Source of the DNA: Dugong dugon
Taxonomy: Eukaryota > Chordata > Mammalia > Sirenia > Dugongidae
NCBI GenBank assembly: GCA_030035585.1
Contig: CM057460.1
Span: forward strand, 131,052,714 to 131,116,713
DNA: 64,000 nucleotides
Direction of reading: 5' to 3'
Notes under the pieces: generated by a model
Told to the model about the DNA's origin: nothing
Databases searched by the model: none
The model's input: the letters and a program-made list of their open reading frames with translations, nothing else
In this document: one piece after another, positions 44,432-55,779 of the stretch
Layout of the letters: the number at the start of each line of letters is the position of its first letter
How positions within the stretch are numbered: position 1 is the first letter of the stretch
Translations under genes and position numbers: made by a program

Positions 44432-45715
44432 GTCATACATGGATTATCACATTTTATCATTACTGTATGGTTATGAAATTGTCTTTATCCTCACTGAATG
44501 ACAAATCCGAAGCTCAAAGAAATTAAGTAAAATTATCAAAGTGAGTGGTGTAGCTAGGACTTGGCCTTTTGTTGTTGTTGTTATGTGCCATAGAGTTGGT
44601 TCCGACTCATAGTAACCCTGTGTACAACAGAATGAAACACTGCCTGGCCCTGTGCCACCCTCACAATTATTGTTATGTCTGAGCCTATTGTTGCAGCCAA
44701 GGTGTCAATCCATCTCATTGGGGGTCTTCCTCCTTTTCACTGACCCTCTACTTTACCAAGCATGATGTCCTTCTCCAGGGACTGATCCCTCCTGACAACA
44801 TGTCCAAAGTATCTGAGATGAAGTCTCACCATCTTCGCTTCCAGGGAGCATTCAGGCTATACTTCTTTTAAGACAGATTTATTCATTTTTCTGACAGTCC
44901 ATAGTATATTTAATATTCTTCTCCAACACTATAATTCAAAGGCATCAATTCTTCTTCAGTCTTCCTTATTCATTGTCCAGTTTTCACATGCATATGAGGC
45001 AGTTGAAAATACCACGGCTTGAGTCAGGTGCACCTTATTCCTGAGAGTGACATCCTTGCTTTTTAACACTTTAGAGATCTTTTGCAGCAGGTTTGCCCAA
45101 TGCAATACGTCTTTTGATTTCTTGACTGCTGCTTCTATGGGCGTTGATCGTGGATCTAAGTAAAACGAAATCCTTGACAATTTCAATATTTTCTTCCTTT
45201 ATCATGATGTGTTGTGAGGATTTTTGTTTTCTCTATGTTGAGGTATAATCCATACTGAAGGCTGCAGTTTTTGATCTTCAGTAAGTGCTTCCAGTCCTCT
45301 TCACTTTCAGCAAGTGAAGCTGTGTCATCTGCATATCACAGACTGCTAATGAGTCTGCCTCCAAGCCTGATGCCATGTTCTTCTTCATATAGTCCAGCTT
45401 CTCTGGTTATTTGCTCAGCCTACAGATTGAATAAGTATGGTGAAAAAATACAACCTGGCGCATACCTTTCCTGATTTTAAACCACATAGCATCCCCTTGT
45501 TCTGTTGGAATGATCGCCTTTTTGTCTAGGTGCAGGTTCCTCACGAGCACGATTAAGTGCTCTGGAATTCACAGTCTTCGCATTGTTATCCATAATTTGT
45601 TATGTTCCACACAGTCGAATGCACAGTCAATAAAACACAAGTAAACGTCTTTCTGCTATTCTCTGCTTGGCCTTAGATCTGCCAGTTCCAACTCCAGTGT
45701 TACTTTCCCTGTATG
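44432..45715 (-). repeat. MIR interrupted by an RTE
   Basis: In reverse the MIR order is visible before the RTE: TATCACATTTTATCATTAC, TTATCCTCACTGAATGACAAATC, AAAGAAATTAAGTAAAATTATC, GTAGCTAGGACTTGGCC. A short continuation follows at 45675 (AGATCTGCCAGTTCCAAC). Confidence 0.65.
44569..45665 (-). mobile_element. RTE (BovB-like), 5'-truncated
   Basis: 1.1 kb in reverse. It has the 3' tail (TGTTGTTGTTGTTATGTGCC), the terminal ORF blocks (TTTACCAAGCATGATGTCC, CACATGCATATGAGGCAG), RT with a YADD motif (minus-strand TATGCAGATGACACAGC near 45340) and the start of RT motif A near 45640. A perfect 9-base target duplication CTTGGCCTT (44560-44568, 45666-45674) bounds it. Stops and frameshifts are present; the best frame is 45186-44956. 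It was inserted into a MIR. Confidence 0.95.
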
Positions 45716-47935
45716 AGTTGAGGGGCTGGAAGTGATAAACCGTTTCACAGAGCTCATCTCCACAGCAAGTGCCTGCACAGTCTGAGACACATTGCTGCTC
45801 AGGAGGATTGGCATCATGTCCATCCTGAGGTACAGTGTAGGATTAGATAATCTGACACCTTTTTGTTGCAGATTTCATAGCTAGGTTGATCTCCTAGAAG
45901 TGTTTGCTACTGCTCACCAGCCAGGGGCACATTAACCAGTTAGTATGCACTGGTTTATATCTGCACTACAGACTAGTAAGGAGGCACAAGTAAGCCCGTG
46001 CATACCTTGTTTATTGGGTAATGCGTCTCTGTTACCAGCTATTCAAATTGGAATGCACTAAGGAAATAGCATCTTTTAAGCCTGTCTGTACCTAGGGAGG
46101 GAAGCCCTTTTAGTTAATGATCAGGAATTTTTTGGACTGCAAAATACACTTGTAATAAGAAAATGAGAGTGCTAAATTTTATAGATTGTGGGTGTCCATC
46201 TACATGGTGTCAATATCGCTAGGTGGTTCAGTTTTCAGAACTCAAGTCCTGTTGCTTTTCAGAACAGAGGCTCAGCTATGAGAGAGCTGTCAGCTTTAAT
46301 TAAGTATGGAGGCTGACATGTGGCTATGGTGCAGAAGAAACATGTTGCTTATATTTTCCAATGTATTATTCAGTCATCAGTTCCACATTCAGGTCTTGTC
46401 TTTGACTCATTTAATACTGCAAGGTGTATAATTGTCCCCAAAAGGGAAGATGTATTATTAAGTTATCAATTGCTATATATTTTAATTGAGAGTAATAACA
46501 TTTAAGAAATATTAGCTATTTTCTTAATCTTAGAAAACAAACAGGAATTGTCTTGTAGAATATTATATTTCTCATATCTCAGTTATTTACTAGGGCAGGG
46601 TTTGTCTCCAGGCCTGACTCTGCCTGGATCTAGCTGTGTTAGGGTCATCTGAAGGAACTGATTCCATGATAACTGTTACGAGTATAACTGCCATCAGGTG
46701 AAGTGCTCATCTGAACTAGCTGTGGTATTTAGTGCCTGAGGAAAGGGGCGCCAATGATAGAGAGTTACCCTTGGCATTTGATGGTGATGTTATTGATCCT
46801 CTTTACTATTCAGGTGAGCAAGAAGGCCTGAAAAAGTGAGTAGGAGTATTGCAGTCTGCGCATACCTGTAGGCTGTCGTACGGCATCCAAGGTGTTCAAA
46901 TTCTGCAGAATCTCAACAAGCCTGAAATAGACCTTTACTCAAAAGAAACTGTTCCATATTTAATATTCCTATGACCAAGATGGATTTTTAACCTATTAAA
47001 AATTGCCAGAGATCCAGGAAGTATCTCATTGTTCATGCCATCCTTTTGTGTTGTTTTTAGGGAAATTCTTCTTTCCCTCCATGGGATGGAAAACTCCATT
47101 TTCCTTACAATAGTTGATAATCATTTATGAATTGGCCACTCAAAAATAACAGTTAGTATGGAGTATGAGAATAACTGTGGCTTATTTTCAGAAGGCTTAG
47201 AGTTACTTTATATAGTTCTATTTTTATTTAATTCAGTGAGGAATTCGTGAGGGTGAAAAATTCTGAAAGCATTGGGAAGGGGGAAATTAGACAAGTCACT
47301 GAAGAAGATATAAGAAGCTCGGAAAATAAAAATTGGTGTTCTCAATGTCTGTCTGCTCATTCTCCATGGATTAAATTAGGAATCTGATTTAAAGTGATTT
47401 AAAACAAACACCTACCCACATCCTCACTCACCCTGCATCTTTCAAAAGAATACTGTAGTTGAGTGAGGAAATGCAGAGCATTATATCGTCTTAAACGGTA
47501 TAGACAATATAATAGATCGTATAATAGACTGTAGATCACCTTGTCATTTCTGCCGTGTTCAAAGATAGCCATAAGATAAAATTGTCCCTCCAGGATGTCA
47601 CACTGTTACCACTATGAATCTTAGATACTATTTGATAAAGATCAGAGTTCTGAGTCATATGGCATTTGCTTTTATTTTTTTTAAGGTGAACGTTTTTCAT
47701 TATGTTCATAATGTATGTCTTGAAATTACTTGTTTTGTAAATGTGTCATTTGTAATTCATATCTTACTAGTGCAGGCTGGTAAAAAAAATCTACTTGAGC
47801 ATTCAAGTTAACTGCTCTCTGGCACTTTTTAATAGTAAAGTATATTTTAAATTCTTATTGTATAAGCTTTTGTTGTGTTTTGGGGGTTATGAAGTGGTCT
47901 GGGGCAGGGGTAGCGTTGAGTAAAGGGTATCGAAA
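45716..47935. other. unique sequence, no gene recognised
   Basis: No young repeats over 2.2 kb. Short frames only. Part of 45900-46080 (CAGCCAGGGGCACATTAACC, GTAAGCCCGTGCATACC) looks like an ancient repeat that I cannot name. Confidence 0.4.
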
Positions 47936-48120
47936 TATACTGAAAGCTTACTTATGTGCCAGACAGTTTATAGTCACTACCTCATTTTATCTTTAACTCA
48001 ATGTTAGGTGGTCTTATTCCATTATAGAAGAATGACTTGAATAAGATTAAATAACTTGTCCAATGTCACAGAATTGTTAAGTGTCACAACAAGATTCTAA
48101 ATATAATGACTTCATACATA
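47936..48120 (-). repeat. MIR fragment
   Basis: GTGCCAGACAGTTTATAGTC, CTCATTTTATCTTTAACTC, TAAATAACTTGTCCAATGTC and ACAGAATTGTTAAGTGTCAC follow MIR in reverse order. Confidence 0.8.
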
Positions 48121-48554
48121 CGCTGTTTTAGTTTATCACATATCGAAGGCTGCTGTTCCTTCTCTTCCTCAACATTCTTCTCCTCTTTCTTTTCCTATGT
48201 GTAAAAACAGTCAAAATCAGCTAACCGTCTCTGCTAATCTAAGGAATCAGTGAACAGAAGAAAAATATACCTGAGACCTGAGACTTTTTAGAGTTCTAGT
48301 TGAAATGAATTACTGACATATTTGATGGCTGAGTTTATGTAAAGCCCCTTTGTTTATGCTTCACTAGGCTATTATTGTTTTATTACCATACAGCAACTGT
48401 GTTGAAATGTAATTAGCAATTGTTGTCACTAATTATCTAATCAGTAGTAATTATTAGTTGGCTCAGTTTTCATGCTGTATAGGATCCAATGTTCTGTGAC
48501 AAACATTTCATGTAATTTTGTTTACATTAATAAAATTACAGTGTATGGGTAAAG
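48121..48554. other. unique block with many ATTA motifs
   Basis: From 48320 to 48540 the text is free of repeats and dense in TAAT/ATTA homeodomain-type cores (GTAATTAGCAATTG, CACTAATTATCTAATC, GTAATTATTAG). It reads like a conserved noncoding element, but conservation cannot be shown from one sequence. Confidence 0.45.
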
Positions 48555-48715
48555 CATGAACTTTGACTTCAGTAATCATGGTTTCAGTTTACTGTGGCAC
48601 CACAGTGCGCTATGATTTAACTTTTCTAAGCCTTAGTTTCTCCATCTGTAAAAATGGGGGATAACAATACCCATTAAAGAATAACTTTGGGAAAATGTAA
48701 AGTCATAACTCATAC
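48555..48715 (+). repeat. MIR fragment
   Basis: GGTAAAGCATGAACTTTGAC, TTTCTAAGCCTTAGTTTCTCC, ATCTGTAAAAATGGGGGATAAC and ACCCATTAAAGAATAAC are the MIR order on the plus strand. Confidence 0.85.
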
Positions 48716-50254
48716 AAATGCAAAATAACCATGTACCAAAAATTTTCTTTAACTCATTAATTAATGAGGGAACCAGAATGATGTTACAACAGGTTTGAAG
48801 TAGAATTCAAAGTACTACACACATATAGGTAATCAGGAATGCTGAATATATTTATACACAGTTGCAATATTGGCTCTTTCCACAGGTGGGAGAGAAATCA
48901 ATTGTCCTGCTACTGGAAAAATTCATTTATATGTCTATGGTCAAGAATAATTTGCATTGCAAAGTTATATGCAATTTACAGAGTTGTAAAATAATTCAAA
49001 ATCAATAAAAGTCACAGAGCCAATAGAATTAGTTAACTAGGAAAAATGTGTGCTAGAAAACAGCTAGTTTTCAACTGAACATTTTCATTAATCTTTTTTG
49101 GTCTATTTCAAAGACTTGCACAATTTTACCCTAAGTATCTAATTGGATAGGTTACTGAGAAGTTTATAGCAAAAGTACATGATGCTTTTTATTTTTTATG
49201 AATCAGTCAAATGTATTTGGATCTTGTTATAATTATAAAAATTATTAACACATGAAACAAAAATTTATATCAGTTCATTCAGACGTGGCTATCACTCAGG
49301 CTGATCCATTAGGCTGTCAATTGAATGTAACATCTTTGGCTAAAAGTGAGTCTTGGCATGATGAATCATCCTGTGAAAGAGAGTGTAGTATTGTCCAAGA
49401 ATAAAGTGAGCCATTGCTTTGTTTGCTAAGCAGTCACCAAAAATGTTAAAAGGCTCATTAGATTTTGACACCTGTCTTTTGCATGAACAAATTGACAGTT
49501 TAGATTAATCAAGCTGATAACATTTTATAATAATCAAGATTTTTTCCCCCTTTTGACTAAGAGTTGGGATAGTAAAGAAAGATCAACATAAATGACTCAA
49601 AATAAAGGCTTATGCCCTACTGATCAAAGACCCAGAAGATATCAGATTTGACCCAGCTGTCACATGAAAAATGAAAAATAGACTTGGTACTGATGAGGAG
49701 AAGAGGAAGGAATGAGGTGAGAGAAACAATGGCCGTGGGCTAAGACTAACTGGTTCTGAGGATTAAAGGGTTTGATTGAATTATTAAAAATAGGAAAAAT
49801 ACTAATGTACTCGCTAGCGTCTGTTTAACCCTCCCTCCCTCCAGTTTGTTCTCTGACCTTCTCTGCCCTAGTTGGAACCCTGGGGTTGATTCCCATGGAC
49901 TGCAGCACCTTGACTCCCTACGCTCTGGTTTCCTGTTGGGTTCGGTCAGTTGGAAATAGAGATATTTCTCCCCTCCCCTTCCCATGCTGTGGTTCTGTGT
50001 CCCTTTATGGCTACCAGGTATGGTAACACTGTCCTCCCCTTGCCTCTGTAGATGTAGGTGTGTAATGGTCTGGCTGTTCCCCATCCCTGGGTCCTGCAAT
50101 ATCCAATTTTGTTCCTTACCTTGCACACACCTGTGAAAATAGTTGTAACATTCTCTTCATAATCCCAGCTGTATGTGTTTTCCATTTATTCCTAGAACCC
50201 TGATGAATTAAAAAAAATAATATCAACCAATTATTAAGAAATAATTATTTCTTG
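48716..50254. other. unique sequence and one ancient repeat remnant
   Basis: 49080-49560 is unique, AT-rich and of even complexity. 49860-50200 is an ancient repeat related to 26020-26330 (CTACGCTCTGGTTTCCTGTTGGG, TTGCACACACCTGTGAAAATAG, CCTAGAACCCTGATG). Minus frames at 49746-50126 and 49946-50185 lie inside that repeat and are not genes. Confidence 0.45.
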
Positions 50255-50410
50255 ACAGCACGTACCTTATGTATAAACTCATTCCTCAAAACTCTGTGAT
50301 ATATTACCATTAGTGTTTTACACGCAAGGAAACTGAGGCAGAGAGAAACTAAATGGCTTGCTTGAGGCACATCTGGCTAAAAAAGCCTTGCTATTGTTCA
50401 CCATGCTGTA
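50255..50410 (-). repeat. MIR fragment
   Basis: CATTAGTGTTTTACACGC, AAGGAAACTGAGGCAGAGAG, AATGGCTTGCTTGAGGCAC and CATCTGGCTA are the reverse MIR signature, well kept. Confidence 0.88.
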
Positions 50411-50867
50411 TATCATAATTAAGTTTCACTCTACATTTTAAAACTATATTCCTTTTTCTTTGTGTAATCTATTTTTCTCTCCTAAATAGTCCTGCCCAAC
50501 TACAATAAATTATTTTGTATTTCTTGAATGAGGGTCAAGTATGTGCTGTTTTACCTCCCTTTGATTGCATAAATCATCTCATTTTGTTCTACTTATAATG
50601 CTTCAAGTTACAGAACTCATAACATTATCACATTTATTACTAGCTAAGAGAACATTAATCATAGACGGTCATAAAGCCTAGAGAAATTAACAATGCAGTT
50701 TGCGGGAAATTGTGTTAATCATGTAGAATCTTGAAAATGTCTGATTGCAAAAATGTGCTCTTCCTTGCTAATACGAGTTGATAAAATCGTGGTGGAGAAA
50801 GGGGGAGATCAAACAAAATTATATGTTATTCTTTAAAAATAATCTCACTCAATTACATGGAACAGAT

Positions 50868-51290
50868 ATGTAGCACACTCTGTTCTAGGCAATTTATGTA
50901 TGTCACCTCATTAACCTTCCCAACAAACCTACAAGTTATATGTTGTTATTGTTTGTGAGCTGCCCTTGAGTCAGTTCTGACTCATGGCAACCCCATGTGT
51001 GAAGAGTAGAACTTTTCCATAGGACTTCCAAGACTGTGACTTTTTGAAAGCAGATCACTAAGCTTGTCTTCTGAGGCACCTTTGGGTGGGTTCAAACCGC
51101 CAGCCTTTTGTGCAGTAATTGAGTGCTTAGTTTTGTGCCACCCAGGAACTCTACAAGTTATATACAACCATCCTTTCCACATGTATGGAAACCAAGATTC
51201 CCTAACACTTTCAAGGTCACATAGCTATTAAGTAGCAGAACTACAATTTGGACTGCCATCAGCTCGACTCTAAATCTTACCGCTTCCCAT
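50868..51290 (-). repeat. MIR interrupted by an AfroSINE
   Basis: TAGCACACTCTGTTCTAGGC and CACCTCATTAACCTTCCCAAC lie before the SINE. ATGGAAACCAAGATTCCC, CAAGGTCACATAGCTATTAAG and GTAGCAGAACTACAATTTGG lie after it. Together they make one reverse MIR. Confidence 0.88.
50942..51150 (-). mobile_element. AfroSINE, long type with GGAAGYAGATTGCC-like block
   Basis: In reverse: GTTGTTATTGTTTGTGAGC, ACTTCCAAGACTGTGACTTTTTG, GAAAGCAGATCACTAAGC, GAGGCACCTTTGGGTGGG, GTGCCACCCAGGAACTC. It has a perfect 13-base target duplication CTACAAGTTATAT (50929-50941, 51151-51163) inside the MIR. Confidence 0.96.
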
Positions 51291-51299
51291 TTAGAAAAA

Positions 51300-52149
51300 A
51301 TATATATACCACCATAATATTCTGATTTGTATGTTGGTTAGATTACATTTCAATTGTTCAGTGTTAATGTTTTGATTTAAATTTATTTCAGCTGTTTGTC
51401 CCTTAGACATAGGCCCATCCCAGTCATCATCCTTCTGTGACCTGTGGAATCGAGGCATTGGCCCCAGGAAGAGCTTATAAAAACCTGCAATATTGTGTAT
51501 CAGTAGGAAGCATACTGTGGTTCTGTGTCCACAGGCTCGGATTTATGAACTATTGTTAGGTCCTTTCAATGTTAATATATAAAAGAGACCTGTGCTTAGG
51601 ACTAAAAATATAAAACATATTGGCTTTTAGTGCAAGGCCTATATTTATTATGTAGAACGTTATATGTTCTTTTATTTTGATCGTTTTGAAGCATAAGGCT
51701 TGCTGGTGACAGTTTTCAGCAGTGTGGCTTTTGGGAGCAATCAAATCAGCTGGAGAGAAGCCATGTGTCTACATTTTTCTCAGTAAATGTAAGTGAATTA
51801 TAATATATTTCATCAAATTTTTCCTCATATTGTCATTTTGTAATTAAAAACATATCCTTGTGTATACTATAAAGAATCCCTGCTTCATATTTTGAAATTA
51901 GTTTTCAAAAGCTAATCCTCATTTCCATGACTGCTAACAGATAAATGTTCACAGAAGTGCTGTTATGGAGGAAATTCTCTAGAGCAGAGGATAATCTGTA
52001 ATCTTTATTTTAAAGTAATACTTAATAAGATGGACAAGTTCTAGATGATGTGTTGTTTCTCTTCTTAACCTTCTGGCTGTTTCTTTTTATTTTCCTTAAT
52101 TGGCTTCAGATTTTACCGACTTCGAAGATAGATGAATCCTAAAATTCCA
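51300..52149. other. unique AT-rich sequence
   Basis: No gene or dispersed repeat recognised. 51600-51900 is of even complexity and possibly constrained. Confidence 0.4.
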
Positions 52150-52960
52150 TCCTTGGCTCTCTGCTCTTCTTCTTGTGCCTCTTCCTTAATGTTCCTATCA
52201 TCCTAATTTAAATCATTTCCTTCTCTGTACAGTCAATAAGTATACACGAACACTGCATTCTAGGCCTGCATCTCCAACTGCCTATGTGCAAGTAGAGGCA
52301 TCTCTGCCATTGGTACATCTAAAATGTCATGTGTCTTTCCACCACTTCAACTCTGGTTCATTACTGACTGTTTTGCCACTGACATCTTATTTTCTCCTGG
52401 GCACTCAAACTCGAGAACTTGGAACCAAACTTAATGCCTCTTCTCTCATTCTTTCTCCCAGTGTCTTTATTCACAGAGTGCTGTCAGTTCTTCGTTATAC
52501 CTGTTCAGGTTTTGCCTTTCCATTTTCACTGCTTCCACCCTGATTTAGTCGTGCATCACATTCTAATGCAAATCAAAACCTTGTGAATACTATATGGAAG
52601 ACTTTTGCTTATTTTGAATATAATTTCAGAGGTGAAGCCCTAATTTCCTGATCAGCATTATAGATAAATGACCTCATCTATTGTGTCTCCCACATGGTCT
52701 CCCTAGGTTCGTTCTCTCTAATCTATTCCAATGATTTCTCTCATTTGTGTTCTCATAGCATTTTATGCATAATACTCTCTAGCAATTGCCATTTTTTTTT
52801 TGTGGTGGTGTTGGTAGGGGCAGTCCCTCAAACTGTCCTTGCACTACGGTGAGCTCTTCAAAGGCAGGGGTCATGTCTTACTCATTGTTGACTCTCTAGT
52901 GTCTAGCATGGTGCTGGACATTCAGTAGAGAACATAAAAATGTTCGTTTACTTGAGTCCA
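52150..52960 (+). repeat. L2-like ancient repeat
   Basis: The 3' end is the clearest part: GAGCTCTTCAAAGGCAGGGG, TCATGTCTTACTCATTG and GTCTAGCATGGTGCTGGAC are the L2 end pattern. The upstream part (TCCAACTGCCTATGTGC, CTTGGAACCAAACTTAATG) is weaker. The frame at 52286-52543 lies in it and is not a gene. Confidence 0.6.
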
Positions 52961-54574
52961 CAAATGTGGAATTGAATTGAATTTCCCTATAAAAAATATC
53001 TCCCAGGGAAACTGATTGGGCTTTCTGGGCTTTTTTCTTGTGTTCAACGTATCATAAACCACCAAGGCTGGTAAGCTCATGGGGAAACCTCATGTTGGGG
53101 AGATCTTTGATGCTAGACTGAATAATTTATCCTTGATATTTTTTAGAGAGAGCATTTTGGAGAGATTAATCTCTCAGAGCTCAGTAAAATGGCCTAGAAG
53201 CAAAACAGACTTTAGGAAGTTAATAGGGCTATTGAAGTTATTCGGGTGTAGTGTTATTAGAGCCTGGATTTTGGCGATGGAAGAGGAAGTAGAGATATAT
53301 TGATAAAAGGATATCGAGGCAAAGGAAGAAAAAATGCTAACATTAGGAAAAATAAAAGTTGACTCTTTGAGGCAGAATAAATTAGACAGGAAATTGGAGC
53401 TGTCTTTGGGATTGCTTCTGTGCCTCCTCGCTCTAATTGTAGAACGGAACCAACTCTTAGTGAAGTGCAGAGGATGTTCTGTTGGAACTTCTTAAGACCT
53501 GTAAGATCTGCTTCACATGGGTTGCAACCCTTCAGAGAAGGTTTGGGACTACACTTAATTTCACACACTTTTTATCAGAATGGCTTTCTTCCAACTGGTT
53601 TCTGTCCCTCGAGAGAATAATATAACTTCCAACTTAGCACTTATATTTTTTCAGCCAGCAAGGTGGTTTGAGAACAAACTTCTGTATGAATTCTATCCTC
53701 AGAGCAGCTAGAAGATAGCATTTTCTGATTTTTCAGGCATTTAAAAAATGATTATTTTATGAAGTTAGATTGATGCTCTTACTTAAAATTCTTCAAGAAA
53801 TCTTTTGTAACCGTCTCTGTCCTTATGGAGTCTCTAGGGGCAAAAACATCTTAAAAGGATGAGTGAATGCAATTCCAGAGAGTAAGTTGAAGAGATTCAC
53901 TTTTTAAGGTATTGTGTCACTTTAAAGGATTTACTGTAACATGAGTGAAAGGGGACCAGAATATATTATTCACACTATACTATAACTTGGATTTCAGAGA
54001 AAGTGTGGTTTTTTAAAATTTCATTTATAACAAATTTGCTATTCCTTTTGAGGGAGAAGAGAAGGTACTGAAGTAATTAAGTATAAAATCTAGTACAAAG
54101 CAGTATGTTGTGATCATTAATACAGTTCAGATAAGGAATGGTTTCCTAGATTACTACCCTAATTGCTCACTACTCCCCCTAAGATAGTGTTGCTTTTAGG
54201 GGGGAGAGGGGAGCAGAGTATATGGCAGAAAATATTTTATTATTCAGAGGAAATGTCCTTGGGAGTAATCTTTCCTGGTCCCTGGTCTTTATCCACTTGA
54301 ACAGGGCCAGTTTCATGAGTATGCACAGGGCCTTGTGATTAGAAGGGCCCCATGCTTGATTTCATATTCTGCTATCCTAACTTGAACTTCTTAGTAATTT
54401 TATCTTTGAAATGATTGTCTTTTGTATGTGAAGTCTAATGGGACAGTGGAGCATACTGTGAACAAAGGTGATACATGCAATGTGTGTGTCTCCCACTGTT
54501 CCTTGCCTGTTCATATTCACATATAGCATCTGCAATACTCCATGAGCACAGAATTCTGGTGGACCCATATATAG
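52961..54574. other. unique sequence and weak ancient repeat traces
   Basis: 53060-53400 resembles the purine-rich upstream part of an L2-like element. Frames 53257-53568 (minus) and 53420-53620 (plus) overlap each other and have no signature. No gene recognised. Confidence 0.4.
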
Positions 54575-54690
54575 TTTTCTATTCTACTGCAAACTTAGTG
54601 GTTTAAAACAACACACATTATTATCTCACAGTTTTGTGGATGAGGAGTTTGAACACAGCTTCTCAGGCTCTTCTGGGTGCTGGTTTCTGA
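54575..54690 (-). repeat. MLT1-like LTR fragment
   Basis: CTGCAAACTTAGTGGTTTAAAAC, ACACACATTATTATCTCACAG and TTTTGTGGATGAGGAG are the reverse of the 3' end of an MLT1-type LTR. Confidence 0.65.
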
Positions 54691-55065
54691 GAGCTCTGCT
54701 AGCCTCCAGAGAAGTCTGTGGCTTGTGGACTTGTGGACTCTTGGTCTTTTTTTTTTTCTTTCCTGGGTTGGACCATACTTTCAGTGGCGTTTCCTGGCAG
54801 ACTTGGCATCAAGTCAGTTTATTCTGGTGCTGTAGACTTTTCTGAGAATGAACTGCAATTCCTCTGAGTTCAGAAATCTCTCTCTACCTTTATTGTTATC
54901 ATCCTTTATCCAAATATTTCCCTCTGAGTTCCCTTTTCTGTTCTACTTATTTGTGTATTCTCGGACCAATACTATCCAGTTTACCCCTATGACTTTGTAG
55001 TATTTCTTAATGCCTGGTAAGTTAAGTGTCCCATATGCATTTTTATGGTTGACTTTGCTATTTCT

Positions 55066-55779
55066 AAGGAGTCCTGGTGATGCAGTGGTTAAGTGCTCAG
55101 ATGCTAACCAAAAGGATGGATGTTGGAACCCACCAGCCACTCTGCTGGAGAAAGATGTGGCAATCTGCTTCCATAAAGATTACAGCCTTGCAAACTCTAT
55201 GGGACAGTTCTACCCTGTTCCGTAGGGTCTTGTTTTAGTTATCTAGTGCTGCTACAACAGAAATACCACAAGTGGATGGCTTTAACAAAGAGAAGTTTAT
55301 TTCTTCACAGTAAAGTAGGCTAAAAGTCCAAATTCAGGGCAGCAGCTCCAGGGGAAGGCTTTCTCTCTCTGTCGGCCTTCTTCTCATCAGTGTTCCCCGG
55401 ACTAGGAGCTTCACTGCGCAGGGACCCCGGTCCAAAGGACGAGCTCTGCTCCCAGCACTTCTTTCTTGATGGTATGAGGTCCCCAACTCCCTGCTTGCTT
55501 CCCTTTCCTTTTATCTCTTGAGAGATAAAAGGTGGTGCAGGCCATACCCCAGGGAAACTCCCTTTACATTGGATCAGGGATGTGACCTGGGTAAAGGTGG
55601 TGTTACAATCCCACCCTAATCTTCTTTAACATAAAATTACAATCACAAAATGGAGGCCAACCACACAATTCTGGGAATCATGGTCCAGACAAATTGATAC
55701 ACACATTTTTTCGGGGGACATAGTTCAAACCATGATAGGTCTCTATGAGTCGAAATCTAATCCACCACAATGGGTTTGG
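55066..55779 (+). mobile_element. AfroSINE, long type, split by a solo LTR
   Basis: The SINE runs from AAGGAGTCCTGGTGATGCAG to CGTAGGGTCT (55230), is interrupted by an LTR, and resumes CTATGAGTCGAAATCTAATCC to TGGGTTTGG. It has a perfect 12-base target duplication TTTGCTATTTCT (55054-55065, 55780-55791) in the old L1. Confidence 0.96.
55231..55737 (-). mobile_element. solo LTR, MaLR-like (507 bp), inside a SINE
   Basis: Reverse orientation: TGTTTTAGTTATCTAGTGC to GTTCAAACCATGATA. It is flanked by a perfect 5-base target duplication GGTCT (55226-55230, 55738-55742), and joining the flanks restores the SINE reading frame of blocks GTAGGGTCT-CTATGAGTCG. The same family occurs at 32242 and 23411. 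Around the expected TATA region, CCTTTTATCTCT and AGAGATAAAAGG (55507-55532) form a 12-base inverted repeat with a 2-base centre. Confidence 0.96.

Noticed and set aside
47480-47540. Repeated ATAATAGAT/ATAATAGACT text as a regulatory repeat.
   Set aside because: Only two or three imperfect short copies, which chance in AT-rich sequence can explain.
49746-50185. A 126-codon minus frame as a gene.
   Set aside because: It lies within an ancient repeat remnant related to 26020-26330, and the overlapping frame in another register is equally open.
10598-55779. tRNA gene calls at box A/box B-like sequences.
   Set aside because: Every such site is the head of an AfroSINE followed by the SINE body and tail. 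None has an acceptor stem and CCA-proximal structure of its own.
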